Notes under the pieces: generated by a model
Database searches by the model: none
Told to the model about the DNA's origin: nothing
Seen by the model: only the letters and a program-made list of their open reading frames with translations
Shown: piece by piece, positions 27,006 to 35,422 of the stretch
How positions within the stretch are numbered: position 1 is the stretch's first letter
Layout of the letters: each line of letters begins with the position of its first letter
NCBI GenBank assembly: GCA_965233675.1
Contig: OZ247498.1
Span: forward strand, 1,054,001 to 1,118,000
Source of the DNA: SZUA-309 sp965233675
Lineage (GTDB): Bacteria > Pseudomonadota > Gammaproteobacteria > Pseudomonadales > Azotimanducaceae
Length of the DNA stretch: 64,000 nucleotides
Reading direction: 5' to 3'
Position numbers and translations under genes: made by a program

Positions 27006-27842
27006 ATGATCAGTAAATGTCTGTTCCCCGTCGCCGGTTACGGTACCCGTTTTCTCCCGGCTACCAAGGCCATGCCGAAGGAGGTGCTCCCCATCCTCGA
27101 CAAGCCGCTGGTTCAGTACGGTGTGGAGGAGGCCTTCCATGCCGGACTGACGGATATCGGCTTCGTCACCGGTCGCGGTAAGCGGGCCATCGAAGACCAC
27201 TTCGACATGAGCTACGAACTGGAGCATCAGATTGCCGGAACCGGCAAAGAGCAGCAGCTGGCGGGAATCCGGGAGCTGATCGAACGCTGCACGTTCTCCT
27301 ATACCCGTCAGGTGCACATGCGCGGACTTGGTGATGCGATTCTGAAAGGGCGCACGGTACTCGGCGACGAACCATTCGGCGTGGTGCTGGCGGACGATCT
27401 CTGCCTGGGTGCTGATGATGGCAAGGGGCCCGGTGTGCTGGAGCAGATGGTGGGGCTCTACAAGCAGTTCAGATGCAGCATCGTTGCCGTTGAAGAGGTG
27501 CCCGAAGATCAGGCGCACAAGTACGGCGTTATCGTCGGAGAGCCGCTGTCCGAGAATCTGATCCGGGTGACGGACATGGTGGAAAAGCCCCCTGAGGGCA
27601 CCGCACCAAGCAATCTGGCCATCATCGGCCGCTACATCCTCACGCCGGATATCTTCGAAATCATCGAGAACACTGAGCCGGGAAAAAACGGTGAGCTGCA
27701 GATCACCGATGCGCTGCTCACCCAGGCGCAGAAGGGCTGTGTGATCGCCTACCGATTCGACGGCCGACGTTTCGACTGCGGTTCCGTCGCCGGCTTCGTG
27801 GAAGCCACCAATTACTTTTATCAGCTCAAGTACGATCAATGA
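27006..27842 (+). CDS. galU: UTP-glucose-1-phosphate uridylyltransferase GalU
   Basis: A 278-residue nucleotidyltransferase making UDP-glucose for LPS, capsule and trehalose or membrane oligosaccharide synthesis. The nucleotide-binding loop FPVAGYGTRFLPATKAMPKEVLP is at residues 6-28, with DKPLVQYGVEEA, the central RQVHMRGLGDAIL, LADDLC (metal-binding Asp) and MVEKP. Full length. Stop overlaps the next gene by 4 bases (ATGA). Confidence 0.95.
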   Translation: MISKCLFPVAGYGTRFLPATKAMPKEVLPILDKPLVQYGVEEAFHAGLTDIGFVTGRGKRAIEDHFDMSYELEHQIAGTGKEQQLAGIRELIERCTFSYTRQVHMRGLGDAILKGRTVLGDEPFGVVLADDLCLGADDGKGPGVLEQMVGLYKQFRCSIVAVEEVPEDQAHKYGVIVGEPLSENLIRVTDMVEKPPEGTAPSNLAIIGRYILTPDIFEIIENTEPGKNGELQITDALLTQAQKGCVIAYRFDGRRFDCGSVAGFVEATNYFYQLKYDQ

Positions 27843-29011
27843 GCAATCCGGGTTACGACGTCGTCATGGCTGAGCTGCTGGCTCGGCCGACCACGCCATC
27901 CAACCTCGAACCGGCAGTTCCGATAGCCGCCCTGCCAACGCCCGTACTGCTGCTCGATGAGGCGGGACTGATGCGGAACGTCGAGAAAATGGCCGCCTTT
28001 CTCAAAGACAAGGGGAAAGGCTTTCGACCGCACGCGAAGACACACAAGTGTCCGGAGATTGCCCGGCGACAGATGGCAGCGGGCGCGGTAGGCATTTGCG
28101 CGGCGAAAGTATCCGAAGCCTTCGTGCTGGTGAATGGGGGGATCGACAAAGTTCTGCTGACGTCGGCCATTCTTTCGCCCGACAAGGCCGAGGTGCTTGT
28201 GGCGCTCAGTCGGCAGGCGCAGATCGATGTGGTGGTGGACAGCCTTGCCGGCTTCGATGTGCTTGCCCGGGCGCTTGAATCTGACGACAGGATAGGCGTG
28301 CTCGTGGATCTCGATGTGGAACTCGGTCGTACCGGGACCCGCTCGGATGAAGAGGCGCTGGTGCTGGCGGAGCGGATCAGTGCGTCGGATAACATGGTGT
28401 TCCGGGGCGTGCAGCACTACGCCGGCCACCTCATGCATGTGGAAGGATTTGCTGCCCGCAGGGATCGCTCGCTTGCGCTCTGGGAGACGGTTGCCGGTCG
28501 CGTGGAGACGCTGGCGGATGCAGGGTTTCCCTGTGAAGTGGTCACCGGCTGTGGCACCGGCACGTTCAATATTGATTGCGATGTGGATGTTGTCACCGAC
28601 CTTCAGGTGGGCAGCTACATTTTCATGGATCAGGAATACCGTTTGATCGGTGGTGAGGACAGTGAGCTGTTCGACGATTTTGAAGTCACGCTCACCGTTG
28701 CCACGACGGCCATCAGTCAGCCGATGGGGGAGCGAGCCGTCACCGTGGATGGTGGTTTCAAGGTGTTCGCCTCGGATAGCGTCAACCCGGAGCCGCTGGA
28801 CCTGGCGGACAGCCGGTTTCGCTTCTTCGGCGATGAACATGGCGTGCTGCTGCTCGCGGAAGGCAGCCAGCAGCCAACTCTGGGCAGCATTCAGCGCTTT
28901 ATCACGCCGCACTGCGACCCGACGGTCAACCTGCACGACGCCTACTGGGTGCATGATGAGGATGCGGTATATTCCCGCTGGCCGATCAGCGCCAGGGGCT
29001 GCTCATGGTAA
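27839..29011 (+). CDS. DSD1-family PLP enzyme (D-threonine aldolase / D-serine dehydratase-like)
   Basis: A 390-residue fold-type III PLP enzyme. PTPVLLLDEAGLMRNVEKM precedes the PLP lysine K67 in RPHAKTHKCPEIA; the phosphate-binding GCGTGTF lies in the barrel's later part; and the C-terminal metal site H358-x-D360 (PHCDPTVNL) matches the divalent-ion site of D-threonine aldolases and eukaryotic-type D-serine dehydratases. Expected reactions: retro-aldol cleavage of D-threonine-like beta-hydroxy amino acids, or D-serine deamination. Translationally coupled to galU, an unusual partner. The last codons and stop fall in the first copy of a 23-bp tandem repeat. Confidence 0.82.
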   Translation: MSNPGYDVVMAELLARPTTPSNLEPAVPIAALPTPVLLLDEAGLMRNVEKMAAFLKDKGKGFRPHAKTHKCPEIARRQMAAGAVGICAAKVSEAFVLVNGGIDKVLLTSAILSPDKAEVLVALSRQAQIDVVVDSLAGFDVLARALESDDRIGVLVDLDVELGRTGTRSDEEALVLAERISASDNMVFRGVQHYAGHLMHVEGFAARRDRSLALWETVAGRVETLADAGFPCEVVTGCGTGTFNIDCDVDVVTDLQVGSYIFMDQEYRLIGGEDSELFDDFEVTLTVATTAISQPMGERAVTVDGGFKVFASDSVNPEPLDLADSRFRFFGDEHGVLLLAEGSQQPTLGSIQRFITPHCDPTVNLHDAYWVHDEDAVYSRWPISARGCSW

Positions 29012-29088
29012 GCGCCCGCGGCTGCTTATGGTAAGCGCCCGCGGCTGCTCAGGGTTAGAGTCCGCGGCTGTTCCTGGTTAAAGCCGGA
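28997..29088 (+). repeat. 23-bp tandem repeat, four copies, spanning a stop codon
   Basis: Unit 1 GGCTGCTCATGGTAAGCGCCCGC (28997-29019) contains the final codons and TAA of the aldolase-like gene. Unit 2 (29020-29042) differs at one position, unit 3 (29043-29065) at several, and unit 4 (29066-29088) is more diverged. The stop-codon sequence ATGGTAA is thus reiterated. The rest of the spacer to exbB (29089-29199) has one short reading frame but no convincing gene. Confidence 0.85.
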
Positions 29089-29199
29089 TGAACCGAACCC
29101 GTCATGATGATGGGATGAATCAGATTGAGACGAAACAGGATATTTCGATGGTGGTACGGAAGAGGTTGCTCGAAGTGTCGGGCGTAATGGAGGTGATCG

Positions 29200-29823
29200 G
29201 TGCTTGAGATCGTTCAGTCCGGCGGTTGGCTGATGGTGCCCATCCTGCTGTGCAGCATCGTGGCAGCCGCGATCTGCGTGGAGCGTCTGTGGACGCTGCA
29301 ACGATCGAGGATCGTACCGAAGAACCTGGTTGCCCAGATCTGGAGTGCGGTAAAGACGGAGGATCTGGATACTCAGAAGCTCCGTGAGCTGCGCACTTCG
29401 AGTCCGCTGGGTCAGGTGCTGGCAGCCGGGGTTTCCAATGCCAAGCGTGGCCGGGATGTGATGAAAGAGGCCATGGAAGAAGCCGCAAGCCAGGTCAGCC
29501 ATGACATGGAGCGTTATCTGACGTCGCTCGGCATCATCGCATCGATCTCACCGTTGCTGGGGCTGCTCGGTACTGTGGTGGGCATGATCAAGGTCTTCAC
29601 GGCGCTGATGCTGGAAGGGGCAGGCAACGCGAACGTGCTGGCCGGCGGCATCTCACAGGCGCTGATTACGACGGCTGCGGGGCTCTCCGTGGCGATTCCA
29701 GCGCTCATCTTTCATCGCTTTTTCCTGCGCCGCATCGATGAACTGGTTGTGACCATGGAACAGGAAGCCGGTAAGCTCGTGGATATCCTGCAGGGGGATC
29801 GGGCGGACGAGCCGAGACTGTGA
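29200..29823 (+). CDS. exbB: MotA/TolQ/ExbB proton channel family protein
   Basis: A 207-residue inner-membrane protein with three helices: about 10-30 (WLMVPILLCSIVAAAICVERL), about 112-135 (LGIIASISPLLGLLGTVVGMIKVF) and about 150-175 (ISQALITTAAGLSVAIPALIF). The GLLGTVxGM and TTAAGLxVAIP signatures are diagnostic for ExbB/TolQ, which use proton flow to energise outer-membrane work. GTG 29200 is preceded by GGAGGTGATC (29191-29200 region), nearly complete complementarity to the 16S rRNA tail. Coupled to exbD (4-base overlap). In Pseudomonas the same pair also precedes lpxK-kdsB. Confidence 0.88.
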   Translation: MLEIVQSGGWLMVPILLCSIVAAAICVERLWTLQRSRIVPKNLVAQIWSAVKTEDLDTQKLRELRTSSPLGQVLAAGVSNAKRGRDVMKEAMEEAASQVSHDMERYLTSLGIIASISPLLGLLGTVVGMIKVFTALMLEGAGNANVLAGGISQALITTAAGLSVAIPALIFHRFFLRRIDELVVTMEQEAGKLVDILQGDRADEPRL

Positions 29824-30245
29824 AATTTTCGAGACGAGGCCGGCACGAAGCGAACGTGGAACTCACGCCGCTGATCGATGTTGTCTTCCTGCTGCTGATT
29901 TTCTTCATGGTTTCCACGACGTTCATTCGAGAGACGCAGCTGAAGATCGATCTTCCGGAGGCAGCGGGCGAGTTGCAGGAAATCGAAGAGGAGATCATCG
30001 AAGTCACCGTCGATCGTCTGGGCGAATATGCCGTCAACGACCGTCTTCTGGTCAACAACGAACTGCTCACGCTCGTACGGGCCCTGGAGAAAGCGGTGGA
30101 AGCGGAAGGGAACGGCGGCTCCCGTCTGATCATTACGGCAGATGCCAATGCAGCGCATCAGAGCGTGGTACGGGCGATGGATGCGGCCGGTAAGGTCGGG
30201 TTGACGCGAATCAGCATCACCACGCAACAGCCGACGGAAGAGTGA
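29820..30245 (+). CDS. exbD: ExbD/TolR family biopolymer transporter
   Basis: A 141-residue partner of the preceding channel protein: short basic cytoplasmic N-terminus, one membrane helix (about 17-38, LIDVVFLLLIFFMVSTTF) with the essential aspartate D20, and a periplasmic peptidoglycan-side domain with LIITADANAAHQSVVRAMDAAGKVGLTRISI. GTG start overlapping the exbB stop; its own stop overlaps the msbA-lpxK start by 4 bases, linking it tightly to LPS assembly genes. Confidence 0.88.
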   Translation: MKFSRRGRHEANVELTPLIDVVFLLLIFFMVSTTFIRETQLKIDLPEAAGELQEIEEEIIEVTVDRLGEYAVNDRLLVNNELLTLVRALEKAVEAEGNGGSRLIITADANAAHQSVVRAMDAAGKVGLTRISITTQQPTEE

Positions 30246-33115
30246 GCGAAACGCCTGCCGAAGAGACCCCCACGGACCAGGAAAAACCTGGTGACTGGGC
30301 CATCTACTCCCGCCTGCTCGGTTACGTAAAGCCGCACTGGCTGATCTTCGTGCTGGCGGTCCTCGGCTATCTGGTGGGCAGCAGCGCCGAAGCGTACTTT
30401 GCCAAGATGTTCGGCGATCTGATCGACAGCTGGCCTGAAACAGCCATGTCGATTCCGTTGATCATGCTCGTTGCCGCGCTGGCCCGCGCACTGGGAGAGA
30501 TCATTGGTGAGATCCTGCTCAGCCGGATTTCATTCACGGTGGTGCACAACATCCGCTGTCAGCTGTTCGAGCAGCTCCTTTTTCTGCCCAGTGCGTACTT
30601 CGACGCCAGTACTCAGGGCCACCTGGTTTCCCGGATCACCTATAACGTGGCGCAGCTGCGCACCGCGGGTACGGATGCGCTCAAGACCATTGTCCAGGAC
30701 GGCGGCAAACTGATCGTCTATCTCGGCGCCATGTTCTACATGAGCTGGAAACTCACGCTCATTTTCGCCGCGACCGCTCCTCTGGTAGCGCTCATCGTCA
30801 CCTGGGCGAGTAAACGCTTCCGTCGCATCAGCAAGCGCATACAGAACTCCATGGGTGATGTGACGCATGTGGCTTCGGAAGCGGTATCCGGCTATCGGGA
30901 AGTCCGAATTTTCGGTGGTCAGCGCTATGAGCGGGACCGGTTCGTGAAATCCAGCAACTACAACCGGCGCCAGAACCTGAAGATGACGGCCACCAAGGTG
31001 GTCAGCACCCAGTTCATCCAGCTCCTGGTCGTGGTGGCATTGGCCATACTCATTGCCGTGCTGTTCCAACCCGGCATTGGCGGTGACCTCAGCACAGGAG
31101 AGATCGTCACCATCCTCGGTCTGGCGGGCATGCTTGCCAGGCCCCTGAAGAAGCTCTCCGAAGTGAATGCGAAGCTGCAGCGTGGGCTGGCGGCGGCAGA
31201 AGACGTATTCGGGCAGCTCGATGAGGACCGCGAAACGGATACCGGCGATCTGGATGTCGACAAGGTGCAGGGCCGGATTGAATTCGAGGATGTCTGCTTC
31301 GGCTACGACAGCAGCGTCGGACAGGTGCTGGAGAACGTGAATCTGGTCATCGAGCCCGGACAGACCGTCGCGCTGGTGGGTAAATCGGGTAGCGGTAAGT
31401 CCACCCTGGCGAGTCTTATTCCGCGCTTCTATGAACCGGACAGCGGTAACATTCTGATCGACGGAGAACCGGTTTCCAGTTATTCGTTGCCGTCACTGCG
31501 TCGTCAGATCGCGCTGGTAACCCAGCAGGTCACGCTCTTCAATGGTTCGCTCAAAAACAACATCGCCTACGGCGCGCTGGCTGATGTGGATCCCTCGCTC
31601 ATCGACGATGCGGTTCGGCGTGCCCATGCGGATACCTTTCTGAAGGACATGCCGGAAGGACTGGATACCCTGGTGGGTGACGACGGCGTACTGCTCTCCG
31701 GTGGCCAGCGACAGCGGGTGGCGATTGCCCGGGCACTGCTGAAGGACGCGCCGATACTCATTCTGGATGAAGCAACCTCGGCGCTGGATACCAGCTCCGA
31801 AAAACACATACAGGCGGCGCTGGAAGCGGTGATGAAAGGGCGCACGACCCTGGTGATCGCCCACCGCCTTTCGACCATCGAAAATGCCGATGTGATCCTG
31901 GTGATGGAGAACGGCCGCATCATCGAACGAGGGCCGCATGCCGAACTTCTGAAGGCGAACGGTGCCTATGCCGAACTCTACAATGCCCAGTTCGAAGAGG
32001 TGGTTGCCTCGGAGGGCGGGGTGACGGCGGGGCTGGAGGCACCTGCGCTGCGGCCGTCGGGTCACAGCCGACTGCCAGCCATCGAGCGCCGGTTTTCGCC
32101 GCTGGCGAACGCCTGGTATGAGCGGTCTGCCTGGCTCGGCCTGCTCGCGCCGCTCAGCTGGCTGTACGGCACAGTCGCGAGACGGCGGCGACTCAAATAT
32201 CTGACAGGCCGGAAAACACCCTGGCGGGCGGATGTTCCCGTCATCGTGGTGGGGAACATCACAGCAGGCGGCACGGGTAAAACCCCGTTCGTGATCTGGC
32301 TGGCGGGGACATTGCGCGAGATGGGCTTCAGACCGGGTATCGTTTCACGGGGGCATGGCGGTTCCGAGACAAAGAATCCGGTGAGTGTTACCGCTCAGAG
32401 CAGTGCGGATGACGTCGGCGATGAGCCGCCCCTGCTCGCGGCCCGCACCGGATTGCCCGTGGTGGTCTGTCAGGATCGTGTGCGCGCGGTCAAACATCTG
32501 CTCGAGCATGCCGACTGTGACCTGGTTATCGCCGATGATGGGTTGCAGCACTATGCCCTGGCTCGGGATGTGGAAATCGCCGTGCTCGACGGTCATCGAG
32601 GTCTCGGAAACGGGCGGCTGCTGCCGGCCGGCCCATTGCGGGAACTTCCATCGCGCCTGGAAGAAGTGGACTGGGTGGTGAGCAGCGGCCGCCACTCGGG
32701 CGTCTGGGACGGTGAATCTCTCCTCAGCGTCCTGCCGGTCAGATTCGTTCCGCTGAACCCTGAGCCTTCGCCGATATCCGCCGAGGCCTTTGCTCGACGA
32801 TACGAAAACGTCAACGCGGTGGCCGGCATAGGGAACCCGGGCCGGTTCGTGCTGACGCTGAAGGAACTCGGTCTGAACCCGTTGCCGACAGCCTACCCCG
32901 ATCATCATGTCTTCAATGGTGATGAGGTGATTTTCGAAAACGACTGGCCGGTGGTCTGTACGGAAAAAGATGCAACCAAGCTGCGGTTGCTCAGCGGGTT
33001 GCCGAAGAATCTCTACTATCTGGAGATTGATTCCGAGGTCACGGATGCGGACGGCACGCCCGGTGCGGACAGGCTTCGCGCCGTACTCGACATGCATGGG
33101 ATCCGGGCCGAGTGA
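30242..33115 (+). CDS. msbA-lpxK: Fused lipid A flippase MsbA / tetraacyldisaccharide 4'-kinase LpxK
   Basis: One uninterrupted 957-residue frame. Residues 1 to about 590 are MsbA: six membrane helices (about 30-320), then an ATPase with Walker A GKSGSGKST from 380, signature LSGGQ at 485-489 and Walker B ILILDE ending at 510. Residues about 620-957 are LpxK: LLAPLSWLYGTVARRR, the P-loop GNITAGGTGKT at 671-681, SRGHGG, DDGLQHYALARDVEI, LPAGPLRELPSRL and TEKDATKLR. LpxK phosphorylates the lipid A precursor; MsbA flips core-lipid A. An in-frame GTG at 32021 (codon 594) is preceded by GGAGG, so free LpxK may also be made. GTG 30242 overlaps exbD; stop overlaps kdsB. Confidence 0.92.
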   Translation: MSETPAEETPTDQEKPGDWAIYSRLLGYVKPHWLIFVLAVLGYLVGSSAEAYFAKMFGDLIDSWPETAMSIPLIMLVAALARALGEIIGEILLSRISFTVVHNIRCQLFEQLLFLPSAYFDASTQGHLVSRITYNVAQLRTAGTDALKTIVQDGGKLIVYLGAMFYMSWKLTLIFAATAPLVALIVTWASKRFRRISKRIQNSMGDVTHVASEAVSGYREVRIFGGQRYERDRFVKSSNYNRRQNLKMTATKVVSTQFIQLLVVVALAILIAVLFQPGIGGDLSTGEIVTILGLAGMLARPLKKLSEVNAKLQRGLAAAEDVFGQLDEDRETDTGDLDVDKVQGRIEFEDVCFGYDSSVGQVLENVNLVIEPGQTVALVGKSGSGKSTLASLIPRFYEPDSGNILIDGEPVSSYSLPSLRRQIALVTQQVTLFNGSLKNNIAYGALADVDPSLIDDAVRRAHADTFLKDMPEGLDTLVGDDGVLLSGGQRQRVAIARALLKDAPILILDEATSALDTSSEKHIQAALEAVMKGRTTLVIAHRLSTIENADVILVMENGRIIERGPHAELLKANGAYAELYNAQFEEVVASEGGVTAGLEAPALRPSGHSRLPAIERRFSPLANAWYERSAWLGLLAPLSWLYGTVARRRRLKYLTGRKTPWRADVPVIVVGNITAGGTGKTPFVIWLAGTLREMGFRPGIVSRGHGGSETKNPVSVTAQSSADDVGDEPPLLAARTGLPVVVCQDRVRAVKHLLEHADCDLVIADDGLQHYALARDVEIAVLDGHRGLGNGRLLPAGPLRELPSRLEEVDWVVSSGRHSGVWDGESLLSVLPVRFVPLNPEPSPISAEAFARRYENVNAVAGIGNPGRFVLTLKELGLNPLPTAYPDHHVFNGDEVIFENDWPVVCTEKDATKLRLLSGLPKNLYYLEIDSEVTDADGTPGADRLRAVLDMHGIRAE

Positions 33116-33870
33116 GTTTCTGTATCGTGATTCCCGCCCGGTATGGTTCCGAGCGACTGCCCGGAAAGCCGCTGGCGGACATACAGGGCAAACCGATGGT
33201 GGTGCGGGTGGCCGAGGCGGCGTCGAAATCGACTGCCCGGGAAGTCGTGGTGGCCACGGATGACGAGCGCGTCCTCGCCGCGGTAGAAACCGCGGGTTTC
33301 GAGGCACAGATGACCCGGTCGGATCATGCCTCCGGCTCAGACCGGGTGATGGAGGTGGTCAGGGCCCGAAACTGGCCGGAGGACGAAATCGTGCTCAATG
33401 TTCAGGGTGATGAGCCGCAGATTCCCGCTGCCGTGCTCGAACAGCTGGCGCAGGTGCTCAACGATCAGGCATCCGTGGCAAGCGCAACGCTCTGTGAGCC
33501 CGTGGATACCTTCGAATCATTGCTGGACCCTAATCTGGTCAAGGTGGTGCGAGCGGCCGATCAGCGGGCTCTGTATTTTTCCCGCGCTCCCGTTCCCTAT
33601 GGGCGCGGGCTGTTCGACGTTGCGGAAGGCCCGCTCCCAGCCGACGGTCAGTGGTGGCGACACATCGGCGTTTACGGCTACCGGCGCTGGGCGCTTGAAC
33701 GGTTTGTCGGCCTGCCGGAAGGCAGACTCGAAGCGCTGGAGAAACTCGAGCAATTGAGGCTGCTGGAGAGCGGTCTGGAAATGCTGGTTCTGGAAGCCTG
33801 CGAAGCGGTTCCGGGCGGCATAGACACGCAGGACGATCTGGACCGGGTCAGAGCACTGTTTGGCCCATGA
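33112..33870 (+). CDS. kdsB: 3-deoxy-manno-octulosonate cytidylyltransferase KdsB
   Basis: A 252-residue CMP-Kdo synthetase, activating Kdo for addition to lipid A. N-terminal IPARYGSERLPGKPLADIQGKPMV binds CTP; ATDDERV, HASGSDR, LNVQGDEP (metal Asp) and the substrate loop FSRAPVPYGR follow, with HIGVYGYRR and GIDTQDDLDRVR near the end. GTG 33112 overlaps the msbA-lpxK stop by 4 bases; the stop overlaps the alkB-like gene by 4 bases. Confidence 0.96.
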   Translation: MSFCIVIPARYGSERLPGKPLADIQGKPMVVRVAEAASKSTAREVVVATDDERVLAAVETAGFEAQMTRSDHASGSDRVMEVVRARNWPEDEIVLNVQGDEPQIPAAVLEQLAQVLNDQASVASATLCEPVDTFESLLDPNLVKVVRAADQRALYFSRAPVPYGRGLFDVAEGPLPADGQWWRHIGVYGYRRWALERFVGLPEGRLEALEKLEQLRLLESGLEMLVLEACEAVPGGIDTQDDLDRVRALFGP

Positions 33871-34397
33871 GCTGTTACCGGCCGGACTTCCTCGAGCCAG
33901 CGGAAGCGGGTGAGTTATATCAGTGGCTGCAGACGGATGTGTCCTGGCAGACGGAAAGCATCAATCTGTTCGGTCGGCAACAGGTGGTACCCAGGCTGAT
34001 CGCCTGGTTTGGTGATCCCGGGCTCGACTACCGGTATTCGGGACGCTCACATCGGGGGCAAGGCTGGCCGGATGCCCTGGCAGAACTTCGCAGGCGCGTC
34101 GCCGAGGCGTTGGACCAGACACCGAACTTTCTGCTGCTGAACCGTTACCGCAGTGGGGCGGACTGCATGGGTTGGCATCGGGATGACGAGCAGGGACTGG
34201 CCGTTCTGATCGCTTCGGTTTCTCTGGGCGCGGCCCGGAAATTTCTGCTCCGGGACCAGCACGCCACCCAAAACCGTCAACTGATGCTCGAACACGGCTC
34301 ACTGCTGCTGTTCGATGGTCGCTGTCGGCATGCGCTGCCCAGGACGACGCGTCCGGTGGGTGAGCGCATCAATCTGACCTTCAGGACCATCGCGTGA
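33867..34397 (+). CDS. AlkB-like 2-oxoglutarate/Fe(II) dioxygenase
   Basis: A 176-residue protein of the AlkB family, which removes alkyl groups from nucleic-acid bases oxidatively. The iron triad is complete: H104-R-D106 in WHRDDEQG and H155 in CRHALPR. The 2-oxoglutarate/substrate arginines are R167 and R173 in RINLTFR. The nucleotide-lid part contains RLIAWFGDPGLDYRYSGRSHRG, close to AlkB homologues of the ALKBH2/3 type. It is sandwiched with 4-base overlaps between kdsB and murB, an odd place for a repair gene. Confidence 0.88.
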   Translation: MSCYRPDFLEPAEAGELYQWLQTDVSWQTESINLFGRQQVVPRLIAWFGDPGLDYRYSGRSHRGQGWPDALAELRRRVAEALDQTPNFLLLNRYRSGADCMGWHRDDEQGLAVLIASVSLGAARKFLLRDQHATQNRQLMLEHGSLLLFDGRCRHALPRTTRPVGERINLTFRTIA

Positions 34398-35416
34398 CTC
34401 CGCTGGCTGACTTCAATTGCCTGGGTGTGCCGGCTCAGGCCCGTGCGTTGCATCGCATCGAAAGTGCCGAGGCAATGCTCGATGTCTGGCGGACGGGCCA
34501 GGCGGCAGGCTGGCTGCCGCGCGTGCTCGGCGCCGGCAGCAATGTGATCCTGGCCGAGGAGATCGCCACACCTCTATGCCTGATGCGAATCCGGGGCATC
34601 CAGGCGAAGTTAGGGGCGGACGGGGTTCATGTGCGGGCCGGGGCCGGGGAAAACTGGCATGAACTGGTTCGCTGGACGCTCGGCCACGGGCTCTGTGGTC
34701 TGGAGAATCTGGCCCTGATCCCCGGCTGTGTCGGGGCCGCGCCGGTGCAGAATATCGGAGCGTACGGAGTGGAACTCGCCGAACGATTCGTTGCCGCCGA
34801 AGTGCTGGATCTGGCCACCGGGATTGTGCAATCCGTAGACCGGGAAGAGATGGCGTTCGGCTACCGGACCAGCCTGATGAAGGGCGCGTCGGACAAGTTC
34901 GTGGTTCTGGCGCTCACGCTGCGTCTGGACCAAACGCCTTCGGTAAACGCCAGCTATCCGGACATTGCGGAAGAGCTTGCACGAATGGGTCGGCGTGAAA
35001 CAGCGGATCCCGTGCATGTGGCGGAAGCCGTTATCCGTGTCCGACGCCGCAAACTGCCGGACCCGAAAAAGATTCCCAATGTGGGCAGCTTCTTCAAGAA
35101 CCCGGTGATTTCAGCCGAAACGTTCGAGGCACTGGCGAGCCGTCACGCCGATCTGAAGCACTATCCGGATTTGGCCGGGGTCAAGCTTGCGGCTGCCCAG
35201 CTCATCGAACGCTGTATGAACAGGAGCGGCGATCGGCCGGACTGGGCGGCACCGGATGCGCCGGTTCGGGTGTGGGAGCGCCAACCGCTGGTGTTGACGA
35301 ATCCGGGCCGGCGACCTGCGACCGAGGTGCTCGACGTTGCGGCACAGATTCAGAATGCAGTTGCCGCACGCTTCGGAATCCGGCTCCAGAGGGAGCCGGA
35401 CCTGATCTCGGACTGA
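34394..35416 (+). CDS. murB: UDP-N-acetylenolpyruvoylglucosamine reductase MurB
   Basis: A 340-residue type I MurB, FAD-dependent, reducing the enolpyruvyl group to give UDP-MurNAc for peptidoglycan. FAD-binding segments LGAGSNVIL and LIPGCVGAAPVQNIGAYGVEL are clear, FGYRTSLMKG carries the flavin-contacting tyrosine/arginine, and VGSFFKNP holds the catalytic serine. GTG 34394 overlaps the AlkB stop. It is the last gene of the exbB-exbD-msbA/lpxK-kdsB-alkB-murB operon and ends 6 bases from the convergent rne stop. Confidence 0.95.
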   Translation: MTPLADFNCLGVPAQARALHRIESAEAMLDVWRTGQAAGWLPRVLGAGSNVILAEEIATPLCLMRIRGIQAKLGADGVHVRAGAGENWHELVRWTLGHGLCGLENLALIPGCVGAAPVQNIGAYGVELAERFVAAEVLDLATGIVQSVDREEMAFGYRTSLMKGASDKFVVLALTLRLDQTPSVNASYPDIAEELARMGRRETADPVHVAEAVIRVRRRKLPDPKKIPNVGSFFKNPVISAETFEALASRHADLKHYPDLAGVKLAAAQLIERCMNRSGDRPDWAAPDAPVRVWERQPLVLTNPGRRPATEVLDVAAQIQNAVAARFGIRLQREPDLISD

Positions 35417-35422
35417 GACCCG

